Source: Akkermansia sp. (GTDB lineage Bacteria; Verrucomicrobiota; Verrucomicrobiia; Verrucomicrobiales; Akkermansiaceae). From it: a stretch of DNA of 64,000 nucleotides. Where the stretch lies: NCBI GenBank assembly GCA_017517385.1, contig JAFWZG010000052.1:1-64000 (forward strand), written 5' to 3'. The position numbers were made by a program, and so were the translations under genes. Shown one piece after another: positions 42,368-51,154 of the stretch. How positions within the stretch are numbered: position 1 is the first letter of the stretch; every line of letters begins with the position of its first letter. The notes under the pieces were generated by a model. The model was given only the letters and a program-made list of their open reading frames with translations, was not told where the DNA came from and did not search any database.

Positions 42368-42664
42368 GTGAAAGTTCTTGCACCCATCCTCCTGATATTA
42401 GGAACTCTTTATACGTTTTATATGACGGCTTGGTATAGCTGGCAGAGTGCGTACTGGGCCACTCTGGGAAAAGCCGAGACTGTTTGTTACTGTAATGTGA
42501 AGTGCTGGACATTTGTGGCCTGCTTGGCCGTGAGCCTGTTATGCTGGGTGTGGTATGGAATCACGCTGTGGCGGAAAAAAGGGTATGGAATTCTCACCGG
42601 GGTATATGCCGGCGTGTGTGGATTATTGTATGTGGGGGGAATTCTATGGCTAAATTGGTGCTGA
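42368..42664 (+). CDS. Small three-span membrane protein
   Basis: 98 residues from a GTG start placed exactly where a leaderless transcript would begin. Three hydrophobic segments are visible (about 3-20 APILLILGTLYTFYMTAW, 46-65 CWTFVACLAVSLLCWVWYGI, 75-95 LTGVYAGVCGLLYVGGILWL) with a short Cys-bearing loop (ETVCYCNVKC). No family is recognised. It lies just upstream of lipA, which appears to have its own promoter. Confidence 0.6.
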   Translation: MKVLAPILLILGTLYTFYMTAWYSWQSAYWATLGKAETVCYCNVKCWTFVACLAVSLLCWVWYGITLWRKKGYGILTGVYAGVCGLLYVGGILWLNWC

Positions 42665-42688
42665 ACCGCTTAAAATGTGAGATTTTGC

Positions 42689-42717
42689 TTGCATTTTAAG
42701 GCATTTTGGTGCATAAC
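42689..42717 (+). promoter_or_regulatory. Possible promoter of lipA
   Basis: TTGCAT (42689-42694), 17-base spacer, CATAAC (42712-42717), 11 bases before the ATG. The -10 box is weak. Confidence 0.35.
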
Positions 42718-42728
42718 GCTGCGCAGTT

Positions 42729-43646
42729 ATGACGGAAGAACGCGCGCGCAAGCCCTCCTGGCTGAAGGTAAAGCTGCCCAAGGGGCAGGCTTTTAAGCAT
42801 GTAAATAATCTGGTGAAGGGAAATTCCCTTGTTACCGTGTGTGAGGAGGCTATGTGCCCGAATCGTGGTGAATGCTGGAGCCATGGTACTGCTACCTTCA
42901 TGGCCTGTGGTGATGTTTGTACCCGCGCCTGTGGTTTCTGCGCTACTCGTACCGCCAAGCCCAAGCCTCTGGACCCCGAGGAGCCGGCCAAGATCGCAGA
43001 CGCCGTGAGCCGCATGAATCTTTCCCACTCTGTGGTGACAATGGTGACCCGCGATGACTTGAAGGATGGCGCTGCTGCGCACATGGCCGCCATTATCCGT
43101 GAGATTCGCAAGTCCAGCCCTCAGACCGTCATTGAGGTGCTCACCTCTGATTTTAACGGCAATGAGGACGCTTTGGCCATGGTCATGGACGCTCGCCCCC
43201 ACATTTTCAACCACAATCTTGAGACGGTGGAGCGCCTTTCTCCTGTGGTGCGCTTCCGTGCCCGTTACCGTAAATCTCTTCACATGCTCCAGCGCGCTCT
43301 GGAGATGGCTCCCGGCATGGTCGTGACCAAGAGTGGTATTATGCTGGGTCTCGGTGAGACACGCGAAGAAATTGAGCAGACGATGGATGACCTTCGTGCT
43401 CATGGTGTTACCGTGCTGACCATGGGGCAATATCTGCGCCCGTCCGCTCGCCATCTGCCGGTAATTGATTACATTCGTCCGGAGGTGTTTGATGAGCTTC
43501 GTGAGGTGGCCCTGAGCAAGGGGTTCCGCCATGTGGCCAGCGGCCCGCTTATTCGTTCCTCGCACCATGATGCTAACTTCCGCCCGGAGCTGGATATCAT
43601 GGAGGCCATCACCGCAGACCTCCGCGCCCGCGGTGAACTGAGCTAA
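42729..43646 (+). CDS. lipA: Lipoyl synthase
   Basis: 305 residues, the usual length. A radical-SAM enzyme that inserts two sulfurs into octanoyl groups on lipoyl domains. Both iron-sulfur sites are present: the auxiliary cluster cysteines C38, C43 and C49 (VCEEAMCPNRGECW) and the radical-SAM triad C64, C68 and C71 (CTRACGFC). The C-terminal RSSHHD closes the auxiliary cluster site. No lipB or lipoylated-enzyme gene is in the window. The next gene, glnN, has its own promoter. Confidence 0.97.
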   Translation: MTEERARKPSWLKVKLPKGQAFKHVNNLVKGNSLVTVCEEAMCPNRGECWSHGTATFMACGDVCTRACGFCATRTAKPKPLDPEEPAKIADAVSRMNLSHSVVTMVTRDDLKDGAAAHMAAIIREIRKSSPQTVIEVLTSDFNGNEDALAMVMDARPHIFNHNLETVERLSPVVRFRARYRKSLHMLQRALEMAPGMVVTKSGIMLGLGETREEIEQTMDDLRAHGVTVLTMGQYLRPSARHLPVIDYIRPEVFDELREVALSKGFRHVASGPLIRSSHHDANFRPELDIMEAITADLRARGELS

Positions 43647-43661
43647 GGCGCCCCATTCTGC

Positions 43662-43690
43662 TTGACACTGCGCAAGAAAGCCGCTAAAAT
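43662..43690 (+). promoter_or_regulatory. Promoter of glnN
   Basis: TTGACA (43662-43667), 17-base spacer, TAAAAT (43685-43690), leaving a leader of about 26 bases. A good consensus promoter with an ordinary leader. Confidence 0.65.
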
Positions 43691-43722
43691 CACCGTAACA
43701 CGCATCTTTCATACCACATTTT

Positions 43723-45828
43723 ATGGCTACTGAGACAATGACCGACGCCGAGGTTTCGCTGAACGCTCTGTACGGCTGCGATACCTTCGGGATTAAAACG
43801 ATGGAGAAGTACCTCTCCAAAAGCGCGTTTAAAAAGATGATGCATACCGTCCAGAAGGGCGGCAAGCTTGATATCGGTATCGCTGATGAAGTAGCACAAG
43901 CCATGAAAGTGTGGGCTCTGAGCAAGGGCGCCACCCATTACACGCACTGGTTCCAGCCGCTGACAGACGCCACCGCCGAAAAGCACGATTCCTTTGTGGA
44001 ACCGGATGGTAAGGGCGGTATGATTTGCGAATTTACCGGTAAGAACCTCATTCAGGCGGAGCCGGACGCCTCCAGCTTCCCCAGCGGCGGCATTCGTGCC
44101 ACCTTTGAGGCCCGCGGCTATACCGCATGGGATCCCACCAGCCCCGCTTTCATTAAGCGCACCGAGAATACAGTGACGCTTTGCATCCCTACCGCATTTT
44201 GCAGTTACACCGGTGAGGCTCTGGATAAGAAGACACCTCTGCTGCGCTCTATGGCCGCAGTGGCTCACCAGACCACCCGCGTGCTGAACTGCTTCGGCAT
44301 TGAGCCCAGTTATGTGGTGAGCAATCTCGGTGCTGAGCAGGAGTACTTCCTCATCGACCGTGATCTCTACCTGCAGCGCATGGATCTCATTGAGACCGGG
44401 CGCACGCTTTTCGGCTGCCTGCCGCCCAAGCACCAGCAGATGGAGGATCACTACTTTGGCTCCATCAAGGAGCGCGTGCTTGAGTTCATGATGAGCGTGG
44501 ATCGCGCCCTGTGGGCTCTTGGTGTGCCGGCTAAGACCCGCCATAATGAGGCCGCTCCCGGCCAGTTTGAAATCTGCCCCCTCTTTGAGCCCTGCAATGT
44601 GGCCGTCGACCATAACGTCATGATTATGGACATCCTGCAGAGGCAGGCTCTCAAGTACAACCTTGTGTGTCTGCTGCATGAGAAGCCCTATGCTAGCGTG
44701 AATGGCTCCGGTAAGCACAACAACTGGTCTCTTTCCACCCCCGAGCTGGGCTCGCTGTTCTCCCCGGGCAAGACTCCTCACAGCAATCTGCTTTTCCTGA
44801 CCTTCCTTTCCGCCGTTATCATGGGTGTGGATAAGCATGCAGACCTTCTGCGCGCTTCCATCGCCAAGGCTGGTAATGACCACCGTCTCGGTGCAGCTGA
44901 AGCTCCTCCTGCCATCATCTCCATCTTCTTGGGCGACCAGCTCACCGATATCATTGAACAGATTAAGGCCGGCGGTGCTAATTCCTCCGCTACTAAGACT
45001 ATCATGGAGCTTGGTGTAGATGTGCTTCCTGAGCTGCCCAAGGATACGACGGATCGCAACCGCACTTCTCCCTTCGCCTTCACCGGTAACAAGTTTGAGT
45101 TCCGTGCCGTTGGTTCCTCCCAGACTTGTGCATGGCCCATGGCTGTGCTCAATACCATCATGGCTGAGGCTCTGGATATCGTGGCCTCTCGCTTGGAGCC
45201 GGTTGCTGGTACTCCTGAGTTTAAGAATGCAGTGCGTGAGCTCATTAAGGAACTCGTCACGAATCATGACCGAGTTATCTTCAATGGTAACGGCTATTCT
45301 GATGAGTGGGTGGCTGAGGCTGAGCAGCGAGGACTGCCCCATATCAAGTCCACCCCTGAGGCTCTGGATGTGCTGGCGCGCCCCGATACCATCGCGCTCA
45401 TGGAAAAGTATGGCGTGTTGAACCGCTCCGAGCTGTTGGCTCGCCGCGAGATTCAGATTGAGAACTTTGAGAAGCTCATCGACATCGAGGCCAAGACCTG
45501 CCTGAACATGCTCCGCACCATCTATCTGCCCGCAGTGGCCAGGCAGATGACGGAAATCTGCGGCACTGTTTGCGCTATTCAGGCTGCCGGTATTTCCGCC
45601 GGTATGAAGGCTGCTCGTGCTAAGGCCGGTGAAGTGGGCTCTTTGTACGATGAGCTTGTGCCTCGTGTGGATGCTCTAGAGGATGCTATCAGCTGCGGTG
45701 AGCCCATGGCTATGCGTGCTGCCATGGAGGATGCCCGCCTCACGGTAGACGCGCTGGAAGCTATTCTGTCTGCTGACCTCTGGCCTGTACCCACATACGC
45801 TCAGATGCTTAATATCCACAGCAAGTAA
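43723..45828 (+). CDS. glnN: Type III glutamine synthetase
   Basis: 701 residues, typical of GSIII (about 700-730), compared with 440-470 for GSI. It condenses ammonia and glutamate to glutamine using ATP, as a double-ring dodecamer. Marks are FCSYTGEALDKKTPLLRSM, SNLGAEQEYFLID, AKTRHNEAAPGQFEI, NGSGKHNNWSL and NRTSPFAFTGNKFEFRAVGSS. GSIII is common in Bacteroidetes and found in several Verrucomicrobia. It is a monocistronic unit with promoter and terminator. No nitrogen-control site was recognised upstream. Confidence 0.96.
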   Translation: MATETMTDAEVSLNALYGCDTFGIKTMEKYLSKSAFKKMMHTVQKGGKLDIGIADEVAQAMKVWALSKGATHYTHWFQPLTDATAEKHDSFVEPDGKGGMICEFTGKNLIQAEPDASSFPSGGIRATFEARGYTAWDPTSPAFIKRTENTVTLCIPTAFCSYTGEALDKKTPLLRSMAAVAHQTTRVLNCFGIEPSYVVSNLGAEQEYFLIDRDLYLQRMDLIETGRTLFGCLPPKHQQMEDHYFGSIKERVLEFMMSVDRALWALGVPAKTRHNEAAPGQFEICPLFEPCNVAVDHNVMIMDILQRQALKYNLVCLLHEKPYASVNGSGKHNNWSLSTPELGSLFSPGKTPHSNLLFLTFLSAVIMGVDKHADLLRASIAKAGNDHRLGAAEAPPAIISIFLGDQLTDIIEQIKAGGANSSATKTIMELGVDVLPELPKDTTDRNRTSPFAFTGNKFEFRAVGSSQTCAWPMAVLNTIMAEALDIVASRLEPVAGTPEFKNAVRELIKELVTNHDRVIFNGNGYSDEWVAEAEQRGLPHIKSTPEALDVLARPDTIALMEKYGVLNRSELLARREIQIENFEKLIDIEAKTCLNMLRTIYLPAVARQMTEICGTVCAIQAAGISAGMKAARAKAGEVGSLYDELVPRVDALEDAISCGEPMAMRAAMEDARLTVDALEAILSADLWPVPTYAQMLNIHSK

Positions 45829-45848
45829 GAATCCGCTTTTAACTATAC

Positions 45849-45893
45849 AGCATCGTGAAAGGGTAACAAAATCCTTTTCACGATGCTTTTTTT
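45849..45893 (+). terminator. Terminator of glnN
   Basis: Arms AGCATCGTGAAAGG and CCTTTTCACGATGCT (one bulged base) followed by a run of seven T. Confidence 0.85.
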
Positions 45894-45936
45894 GTGTAGA
45901 AACATACAAAAGTGTGTCATAATGAGTGTTTGAGGG

Positions 45937-45964
45937 TTGACGTCTTTTTATATTAAGCTATACT
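45937..45964 (+). promoter_or_regulatory. Promoter of rpoD
   Basis: TTGACG (45937-45942), 16-base spacer, TATACT (45959-45964). Predicted leader about 67 bases, one of the few long leaders in the window. Confidence 0.6.
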
Positions 45965-46037
45965 GCACTCGCGTTTTGCCAAACTATTGACAAAATACGT
46001 ATAGGGTGGATTAGCGCTCAGTATCTCAGATTTCATC

Positions 46038-48518
46038 ATGTCTACACCAAAAAAGAAAACGGAGACCGCAGAAACCAAAACAGCCAAGCCCAAGGCGGAG
46101 AAGAAAACAACAGTCAAGTCCGCTGCCAAGGCTGAGGTAAAAACTGCCGCCAAGGCATCTGCAAAGCCTGCCTCCAAGGCTTCCACTAAATCGGCTTCCA
46201 AGACCGCTACAAAAGCGAAAACTCCGGCCAAGACTGCCGCTAAAAAAACAGCAACGGCCCCTATCTCAGAGGAGGCTGTAGAGAAATTGGTCGCCGCTCC
46301 TGAAGAAGTAGTACAGGCTACGTCAGTTCTTGAGAATGAAGCGTCTGCTTCAGTGGCTCGCAAAACAAAGTCAACAGCTAAATCCACTGCTTCGGGCAAG
46401 ACGACAAGCGGGAAGAAAAACGCAGAGAAAGTTGAAAATGTGGTGATTCCGGAAGATGAAGATTTTGCGGATGACGATGATTTGGAGGCTGCGATGGATG
46501 ATGACCTGGATGATATCGATGATGCCGTTCTTGATGATGAGCCGGCTAATGATGTTGATGAAGAGCCTGCTGCTCCTAAAAAGTCATCAGGTTCGCGTCG
46601 CAAGAACTCATATTCACCTCCCAGAATTACGTCTAAAGAGTTGCAGGAGTTTTTCCCTGATGATATCACGCTGAAGACTGCATTTAAGAATCTTCTGGCC
46701 ATCGCCAAGAAGAACAATGGTTATGTGACGGATGATGATATCTTCTCTTCGCTGCCGATGGAAGGCTATGAGGAGCAGGATACTGAACGCCTTTTCGAGC
46801 GTCTTCATTCCATCGGTGTAGAGGTGCGTGATGAGTCCGCGACCATTGCTCCCATTTCTCTGGCTGACTTGAAGGGCTCAAAGGGTAAGAGTGTAAGGCT
46901 CGTGGATAGCCCTATCGTGCAGGAGAAGGTGAGAGAACTTATCGTTCTTGCCACGGAGCAGGGGTACCTCACATATGATGACATTAATGATGTGCTGCCC
47001 AATGATATGATTAACCCCGCGGACCATGAGGAAATCATGGAGCGTTTGCGTGGGATGAACTTCGATATCATTGACGCCTCTGATGTGGATAATTACAGTG
47101 AGCGTCAGCGTCTTGTGGAGTCCGGTGAAGAGGACGAGAACGAAAAGATGGAGGCTAAGCTGGATATTCTGGATGACCCTGTGCGCATGTATCTGAAGCA
47201 GATGGGGCAGAAAGACCTGCTTAAGCGAGAGCAGGAAGTAAGCCTTTCCATCCGCATTGATCGTGCTGAAAATGACCTGCAGGCTCGTTTGCACAAGTTT
47301 GGCGTAGTATCCATGCTTTATCTTGAAACGGCTCAGCGTATTCTGCAGAATAAGGAGCGCTTTGATCGTGTGGTGGCTGATAAAAATATTGATCATCGAG
47401 ATTTGTATTTCAAGGAGATTCAGCCTCTTATTAATAAGATTTACGATTTGCATGATGAGGCTCAGGCGGCATATAACAACCTGCGCCGGGCTCGCCGCCG
47501 TAACAAGGGGGTGGATGCTGCGGAGAAGGCTTTCCAGAATCTTTTGGAGACGCTTGATGCGCTTTATCGTAAGTTTAGCTTTAAGGGTAAGGTGTACGAG
47601 GATTTCGTTGCCCGCCTGCGTGAGATACGTCAGCGTGTCATGAAACTGCGCCGTCAGTTTGAAGGCGATTATGACAACAAGGAATACAAGGATATGATTA
47701 CCGAGCTGGAAGTGCAGCTCTGGATGCCCGTGGATGAATTCCTTGAGAATTACAAGTCCATGAAGGAATCCATGAAGGAGGCTAAGTCCGCTAAGCGTGA
47801 GATGATTGAGGCTAACCTTCGTCTGGTAATTTCCATCGCGAAGAAATATACGAACCGCGGTCTTGCCTTCTTGGATCTTATTCAGGAGGGTAATATGGGC
47901 TTGATGAAGGCTGTGGAGAAGTTCGAGTATCGCAGAGGGTATAAGTTCTCCACATACGCTACATGGTGGATTCGTCAGGCAATCACTCGTTCGATTGCGG
48001 ACCAGGCTCGTACGATTCGTATTCCCGTGCATATGATTGAGACCATCAATAAGCTTATGCGCGTGCAGAAGAAGCTCGTGCAGGACTTGGGGCGTGAACC
48101 CTCTCCTGAGGAAATTGCTGTTGAGAGCGGTATGCAGGTGGAGCGTGTGCGCAGCGTGCTGAAGATGGCACAGCAGCCCATTTCCATGCAACAGCCTGTG
48201 GGTGACTCTGATGATACTTCGTTTGGTGACTTCTTGGAGGATAAGAGCGCAGAGAATCCCATGGATGGTGCAGCGTTCAATTCTCTGCGTGAGAAACTTT
48301 CCGGCGTTCTGAATACGCTTAATGAGCGCGAGCGTGCTGTTATTGAGCAGCGCTTCGGTCTTAAGGATGGTAATCCCAGAACGCTTGAAGAAGTGGGGCG
48401 TCAGTTTAATGTGACCCGCGAGCGTATCCGTCAGATTGAGGCCAAAGCATTGCGTAAGCTGCGTCATCCTACGCGTATCGGGTGTATTAAGGGCTTCTTG
48501 GATTCTACTGTGTCCTGA
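46038..48518 (+). CDS. rpoD: Primary RNA polymerase sigma factor with H1-like N-terminus and doubled region 1.1
   Basis: 826 residues, longer than most primary sigma factors (about 600). Residues 1-75 and 107-130 are Lys/Ala/Thr-rich like histone H1 tails. Residues 138-178 are strongly acidic. Two region-1.1-like modules follow: 212-266 ([20 protein letters not shown]) and 294-348 ([20 protein letters not shown]). Then come region 1.2 ([11 protein letters not shown]), the non-conserved insert, region 2 ([35 protein letters not shown]), region 3, and region 4 with the helix-turn-helix near [20 protein letters not shown]. It directs housekeeping transcription. It is a single-gene unit. Confidence 0.96.
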   Translation: MSTPKKKTETAETKTAKPKAEKKTTVKSAAKAEVKTAAKASAKPASKASTKSASKTATKAKTPAKTAAKKTATAPISEEAVEKLVAAPEEVVQATSVLENEASASVARKTKSTAKSTASGKTTSGKKNAEKVENVVIPEDEDFADDDDLEAAMDDDLDDIDDAVLDDEPANDVDEEPAAPKKSSGSRRKNSYSPPRITSKELQEFFPDDITLKTAFKNLLAIAKKNNGYVTDDDIFSSLPMEGYEEQDTERLFERLHSIGVEVRDESATIAPISLADLKGSKGKSVRLVDSPIVQEKVRELIVLATEQGYLTYDDINDVLPNDMINPADHEEIMERLRGMNFDIIDASDVDNYSERQRLVESGEEDENEKMEAKLDILDDPVRMYLKQMGQKDLLKREQEVSLSIRIDRAENDLQARLHKFGVVSMLYLETAQRILQNKERFDRVVADKNIDHRDLYFKEIQPLINKIYDLHDEAQAAYNNLRRARRRNKGVDAAEKAFQNLLETLDALYRKFSFKGKVYEDFVARLREIRQRVMKLRRQFEGDYDNKEYKDMITELEVQLWMPVDEFLENYKSMKESMKEAKSAKREMIEANLRLVISIAKKYTNRGLAFLDLIQEGNMGLMKAVEKFEYRRGYKFSTYATWWIRQAITRSIADQARTIRIPVHMIETINKLMRVQKKLVQDLGREPSPEEIAVESGMQVERVRSVLKMAQQPISMQQPVGDSDDTSFGDFLEDKSAENPMDGAAFNSLREKLSGVLNTLNERERAVIEQRFGLKDGNPRTLEEVGRQFNVTRERIRQIEAKALRKLRHPTRIGCIKGFLDSTVS

Positions 48519-48535
48519 TATTGGCTCTTGTTTTT

Positions 48536-48578
48536 GATGCTTTCGCCGTATCATATGCGGCGAAAGCATCTTTTTTTT
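48536..48578 (+). terminator. Terminator of rpoD
   Basis: Perfect 13-base arms GATGCTTTCGCCG and CGGCGAAAGCATC followed by eight T. Confidence 0.92.
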
Positions 48579-48641
48579 GTGTTGTGCCTCACTTTGTGAG
48601 TGACTTTGGCTTGTCAATATGATAGGATAAACGCACTTACC

Positions 48642-51140
48642 ATGATGAGGACTTTTTCTCGTACTGCCATTTTCTCTATGTTAGCCATGGGCGCTCTTTC
48701 CATGGCCCCTCTCACATATGCCCAACAGACTACTGACGCTGCAGAAGCCTCCCGCCGCCGTATGGCTGTGCGTGATGCTCGGCAGTTGGTGCAAGAAGCG
48801 CGCTTAGCTTATCAGGCCGGGCGTTACACTCAGGCTGTAGAGTATTACCGCGCTGCTCTCAGTGTGCTTCCGGATGTTCCTGCTAATAAGCGTCTTGGCG
48901 ATTTTATTCGTCTGAGTCTTTCGGATGCGCTTATTGCCAGAGCAATGGACTACCGCGCCGTAGGTCGTTATGAGGAAGCTGTGGCTTTCCTTCGGGAAGC
49001 TATTCAACTTGCACCTGATAACAGAAGAGCTCAGCAGGAATTGCTTAATACGAATGATCCCGTTCGGCACAACCCTGCCTTAACTCCCCAGCATGTGGGT
49101 GATGTGGCTGAGGTTACCCGCCTTCTCGAACTGGGTAACAGCCAGATTGACCTTGGAAAGTTTGATGACGCTGAAAATACTTTCCGCAGTGTGCTTCGCA
49201 TAGACCCCTATAATTCAGCAGCTCAGCAAGGGCTGGAGCGTTCTCGCCAGCACCGTATGAATTATTACCGTTCGGCACACAATGCGACACGTGCCGGCAT
49301 GCTGGCTGCGGTGGATGCTCAGTGGGATGAGACCGTGGGCGGCTCAGCCCCGACTGATTTCGGCTCCTCTGAAATTGTGACACCCGGTCTGGATGAAGAG
49401 CTGCAAACGGCCTATGCTACACGGCTTTCTGAGATGATGATTCCCAATATCGTCTTTGATGAGGCTACCATTACGGATGTAGTTGAGACTCTTCAGAACC
49501 AGATTAACCGCTTTGAAAGTAATGGTGTGCGGGCTGAGCGCCATATCAACCTTACCACGAACTTTGGAGCTCCGAATTCTGACGGCTACAGGAATATCAT
49601 GGCGCAGACCCTGAACCTGCAGCTTTCAAACGTGTCCATGAAAGATTTGCTGGATATCATATCCCGCCAGTTGGACATTACCTACTATTACACAGCAACG
49701 GGTGTGGAGCTTTCATATTCCGGCCGAGATTTCGGCCCTATGATTGAGCGCACATTCAATGTGCCACCGCATTTCTTTGACCCTCGTCCGGGGAGTGAAG
49801 AGGAGGAAGATGATGGATTTGGAGATGAATCCTCCAGTCATGTGTCGGTGCATCGCGTGAATCCGGCGCAGGTGCTCAAGGGCATGGGGATTTCGTTCCC
49901 TGATGGTGCAACTGCCCGTTATTCTCCCTCCACTCGCCGTCTCACCGTGCGTAACACAGCTCATAATCTTGCTGAGATTGAGGAGTTGCTGAACATTCCC
50001 ATGGAGGAATCTCGTCAGATTGTTCTGAACGTCATTGTGATGGAAGTGTCAGAAGATGACCTGCATCAGTTAGGATTCGACTGGTTACTGAACTTCAACC
50101 TAGGTGGTGAACAATATGGATCCGGCGGGCAATCTCTCGCTTCCGGTGCTACGGGTATGCCCGTGTTCCAAGGTATGGTTTCAGAGCAGGGGACTCAACA
50201 GCAGCAGCTCGTGACCGGAGGTTTACGCAGCGGCGTGCAGGCATTCTCCGCTGGTGGTACTGCGATGGATAACCTGATTAGCGCCGGTTCCGTAAGTGAT
50301 ATGCGTGATGCGCGACGCCAGTATTCTCCCGCCATTTTTGGTATTCGCGGCGTTTGGGATTCCGTTGACGTGACCGTGATGATGCGAGGCCTTGCTCAGA
50401 GCAAGGGGGTGGATATTCTGCATAATCCCCGTCTGATATTCAGTCCCGGAGCAGAAGAGCAGGTGGTGTTTGCCAATGTGCATGAGCTCTTTTTCCCTGA
50501 AACTTGGGAAGCACCTCAGGTGCAGTCCATGAATATTGGTGGTAATAACAACTACAATAACAATAATAACAACTATAACAATGGCGGGTCGTCGTCCAGT
50601 GGTGCATCCGTTGCTATCGGCGCAGTTCCCAATGATTTCGTGCGTTACGGCATGACTGAGGATACGATTGGCGGCATTGGTACGATTTTGCAAGTGCATA
50701 ACGCCGAGCTTTCCGAAGACGGCCGTTTTGTGACCTTGGCTCTGACTGCTACGACTAATGAGTTTGAAGGCTTTATTAACTGGGGTACTCCCATTAATAG
50801 TGCTCTTTGGTCTGGTAATAACAAGATTGAATTTTTCCAGCTCAACCCGAACTATATCCTTCAGCCAATGATAAAGCGCTATGTGGAGAATACCAAGATA
50901 ACGGTAGTTCCCGGTAGCGTGATTGTTCTTGGCGGCTTGAAAGAAGCAAGCGTCGTGCGATTTGAGGATAAGGTTCCGGTTCTTGGTGATCTTCCGTTGG
51001 TGGGGCGTTTGTTCCGTTCGGAGGGTGAGCAGAAAAAACGAAAGGCTCTCATCTACTTTGCTAGAGTGGATGTAGTGGATCCGACAGGTCGTGATGTGGC
51101 GACCGGTGAGCGCCCTTATGTAACGGGCGGTAACAATTAA
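48642..51140 (+). CDS. Secretin-domain outer-membrane protein with TPR N-terminus
   Basis: 832 residues from ATG 48642. A signal peptide (to about 27, LTYAQ) is followed by TPR-like repeats (about 50-200: EARLAYQAGRYTQAVEYYRA, RYEEAVAFLREAIQLAPDN, KFDDAENTFRSVLRIDPYNS). A short secretin N-domain (SNVSMKDLLDIISRQLDITY) and a type II/III secretin core follow, including ESRQIVLNVIVMEV and the signature VPVLGDLPLVGRLF near the C-terminus. A low-complexity Asn stretch (NNNYNNNNNNYNN) sits in the middle of the core. Secretins form multimeric outer-membrane gates for secretion or pili. No pilus or secretion ATPase genes are adjacent, so the system it serves is not visible here. Confidence 0.88.
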   Translation: MMRTFSRTAIFSMLAMGALSMAPLTYAQQTTDAAEASRRRMAVRDARQLVQEARLAYQAGRYTQAVEYYRAALSVLPDVPANKRLGDFIRLSLSDALIARAMDYRAVGRYEEAVAFLREAIQLAPDNRRAQQELLNTNDPVRHNPALTPQHVGDVAEVTRLLELGNSQIDLGKFDDAENTFRSVLRIDPYNSAAQQGLERSRQHRMNYYRSAHNATRAGMLAAVDAQWDETVGGSAPTDFGSSEIVTPGLDEELQTAYATRLSEMMIPNIVFDEATITDVVETLQNQINRFESNGVRAERHINLTTNFGAPNSDGYRNIMAQTLNLQLSNVSMKDLLDIISRQLDITYYYTATGVELSYSGRDFGPMIERTFNVPPHFFDPRPGSEEEEDDGFGDESSSHVSVHRVNPAQVLKGMGISFPDGATARYSPSTRRLTVRNTAHNLAEIEELLNIPMEESRQIVLNVIVMEVSEDDLHQLGFDWLLNFNLGGEQYGSGGQSLASGATGMPVFQGMVSEQGTQQQQLVTGGLRSGVQAFSAGGTAMDNLISAGSVSDMRDARRQYSPAIFGIRGVWDSVDVTVMMRGLAQSKGVDILHNPRLIFSPGAEEQVVFANVHELFFPETWEAPQVQSMNIGGNNNYNNNNNNYNNGGSSSSGASVAIGAVPNDFVRYGMTEDTIGGIGTILQVHNAELSEDGRFVTLALTATTNEFEGFINWGTPINSALWSGNNKIEFFQLNPNYILQPMIKRYVENTKITVVPGSVIVLGGLKEASVVRFEDKVPVLGDLPLVGRLFRSEGEQKKRKALIYFARVDVVDPTGRDVATGERPYVTGGNN

Positions 51141-51154
51141 TTAACAAGAGTTAT

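Noticed and set aside
45829-46037. Small RNA or riboswitch between glnN and rpoD
   Set aside because: The stretch is explained by the glnN terminator, the rpoD promoter and a short leader; no further structure was seen.
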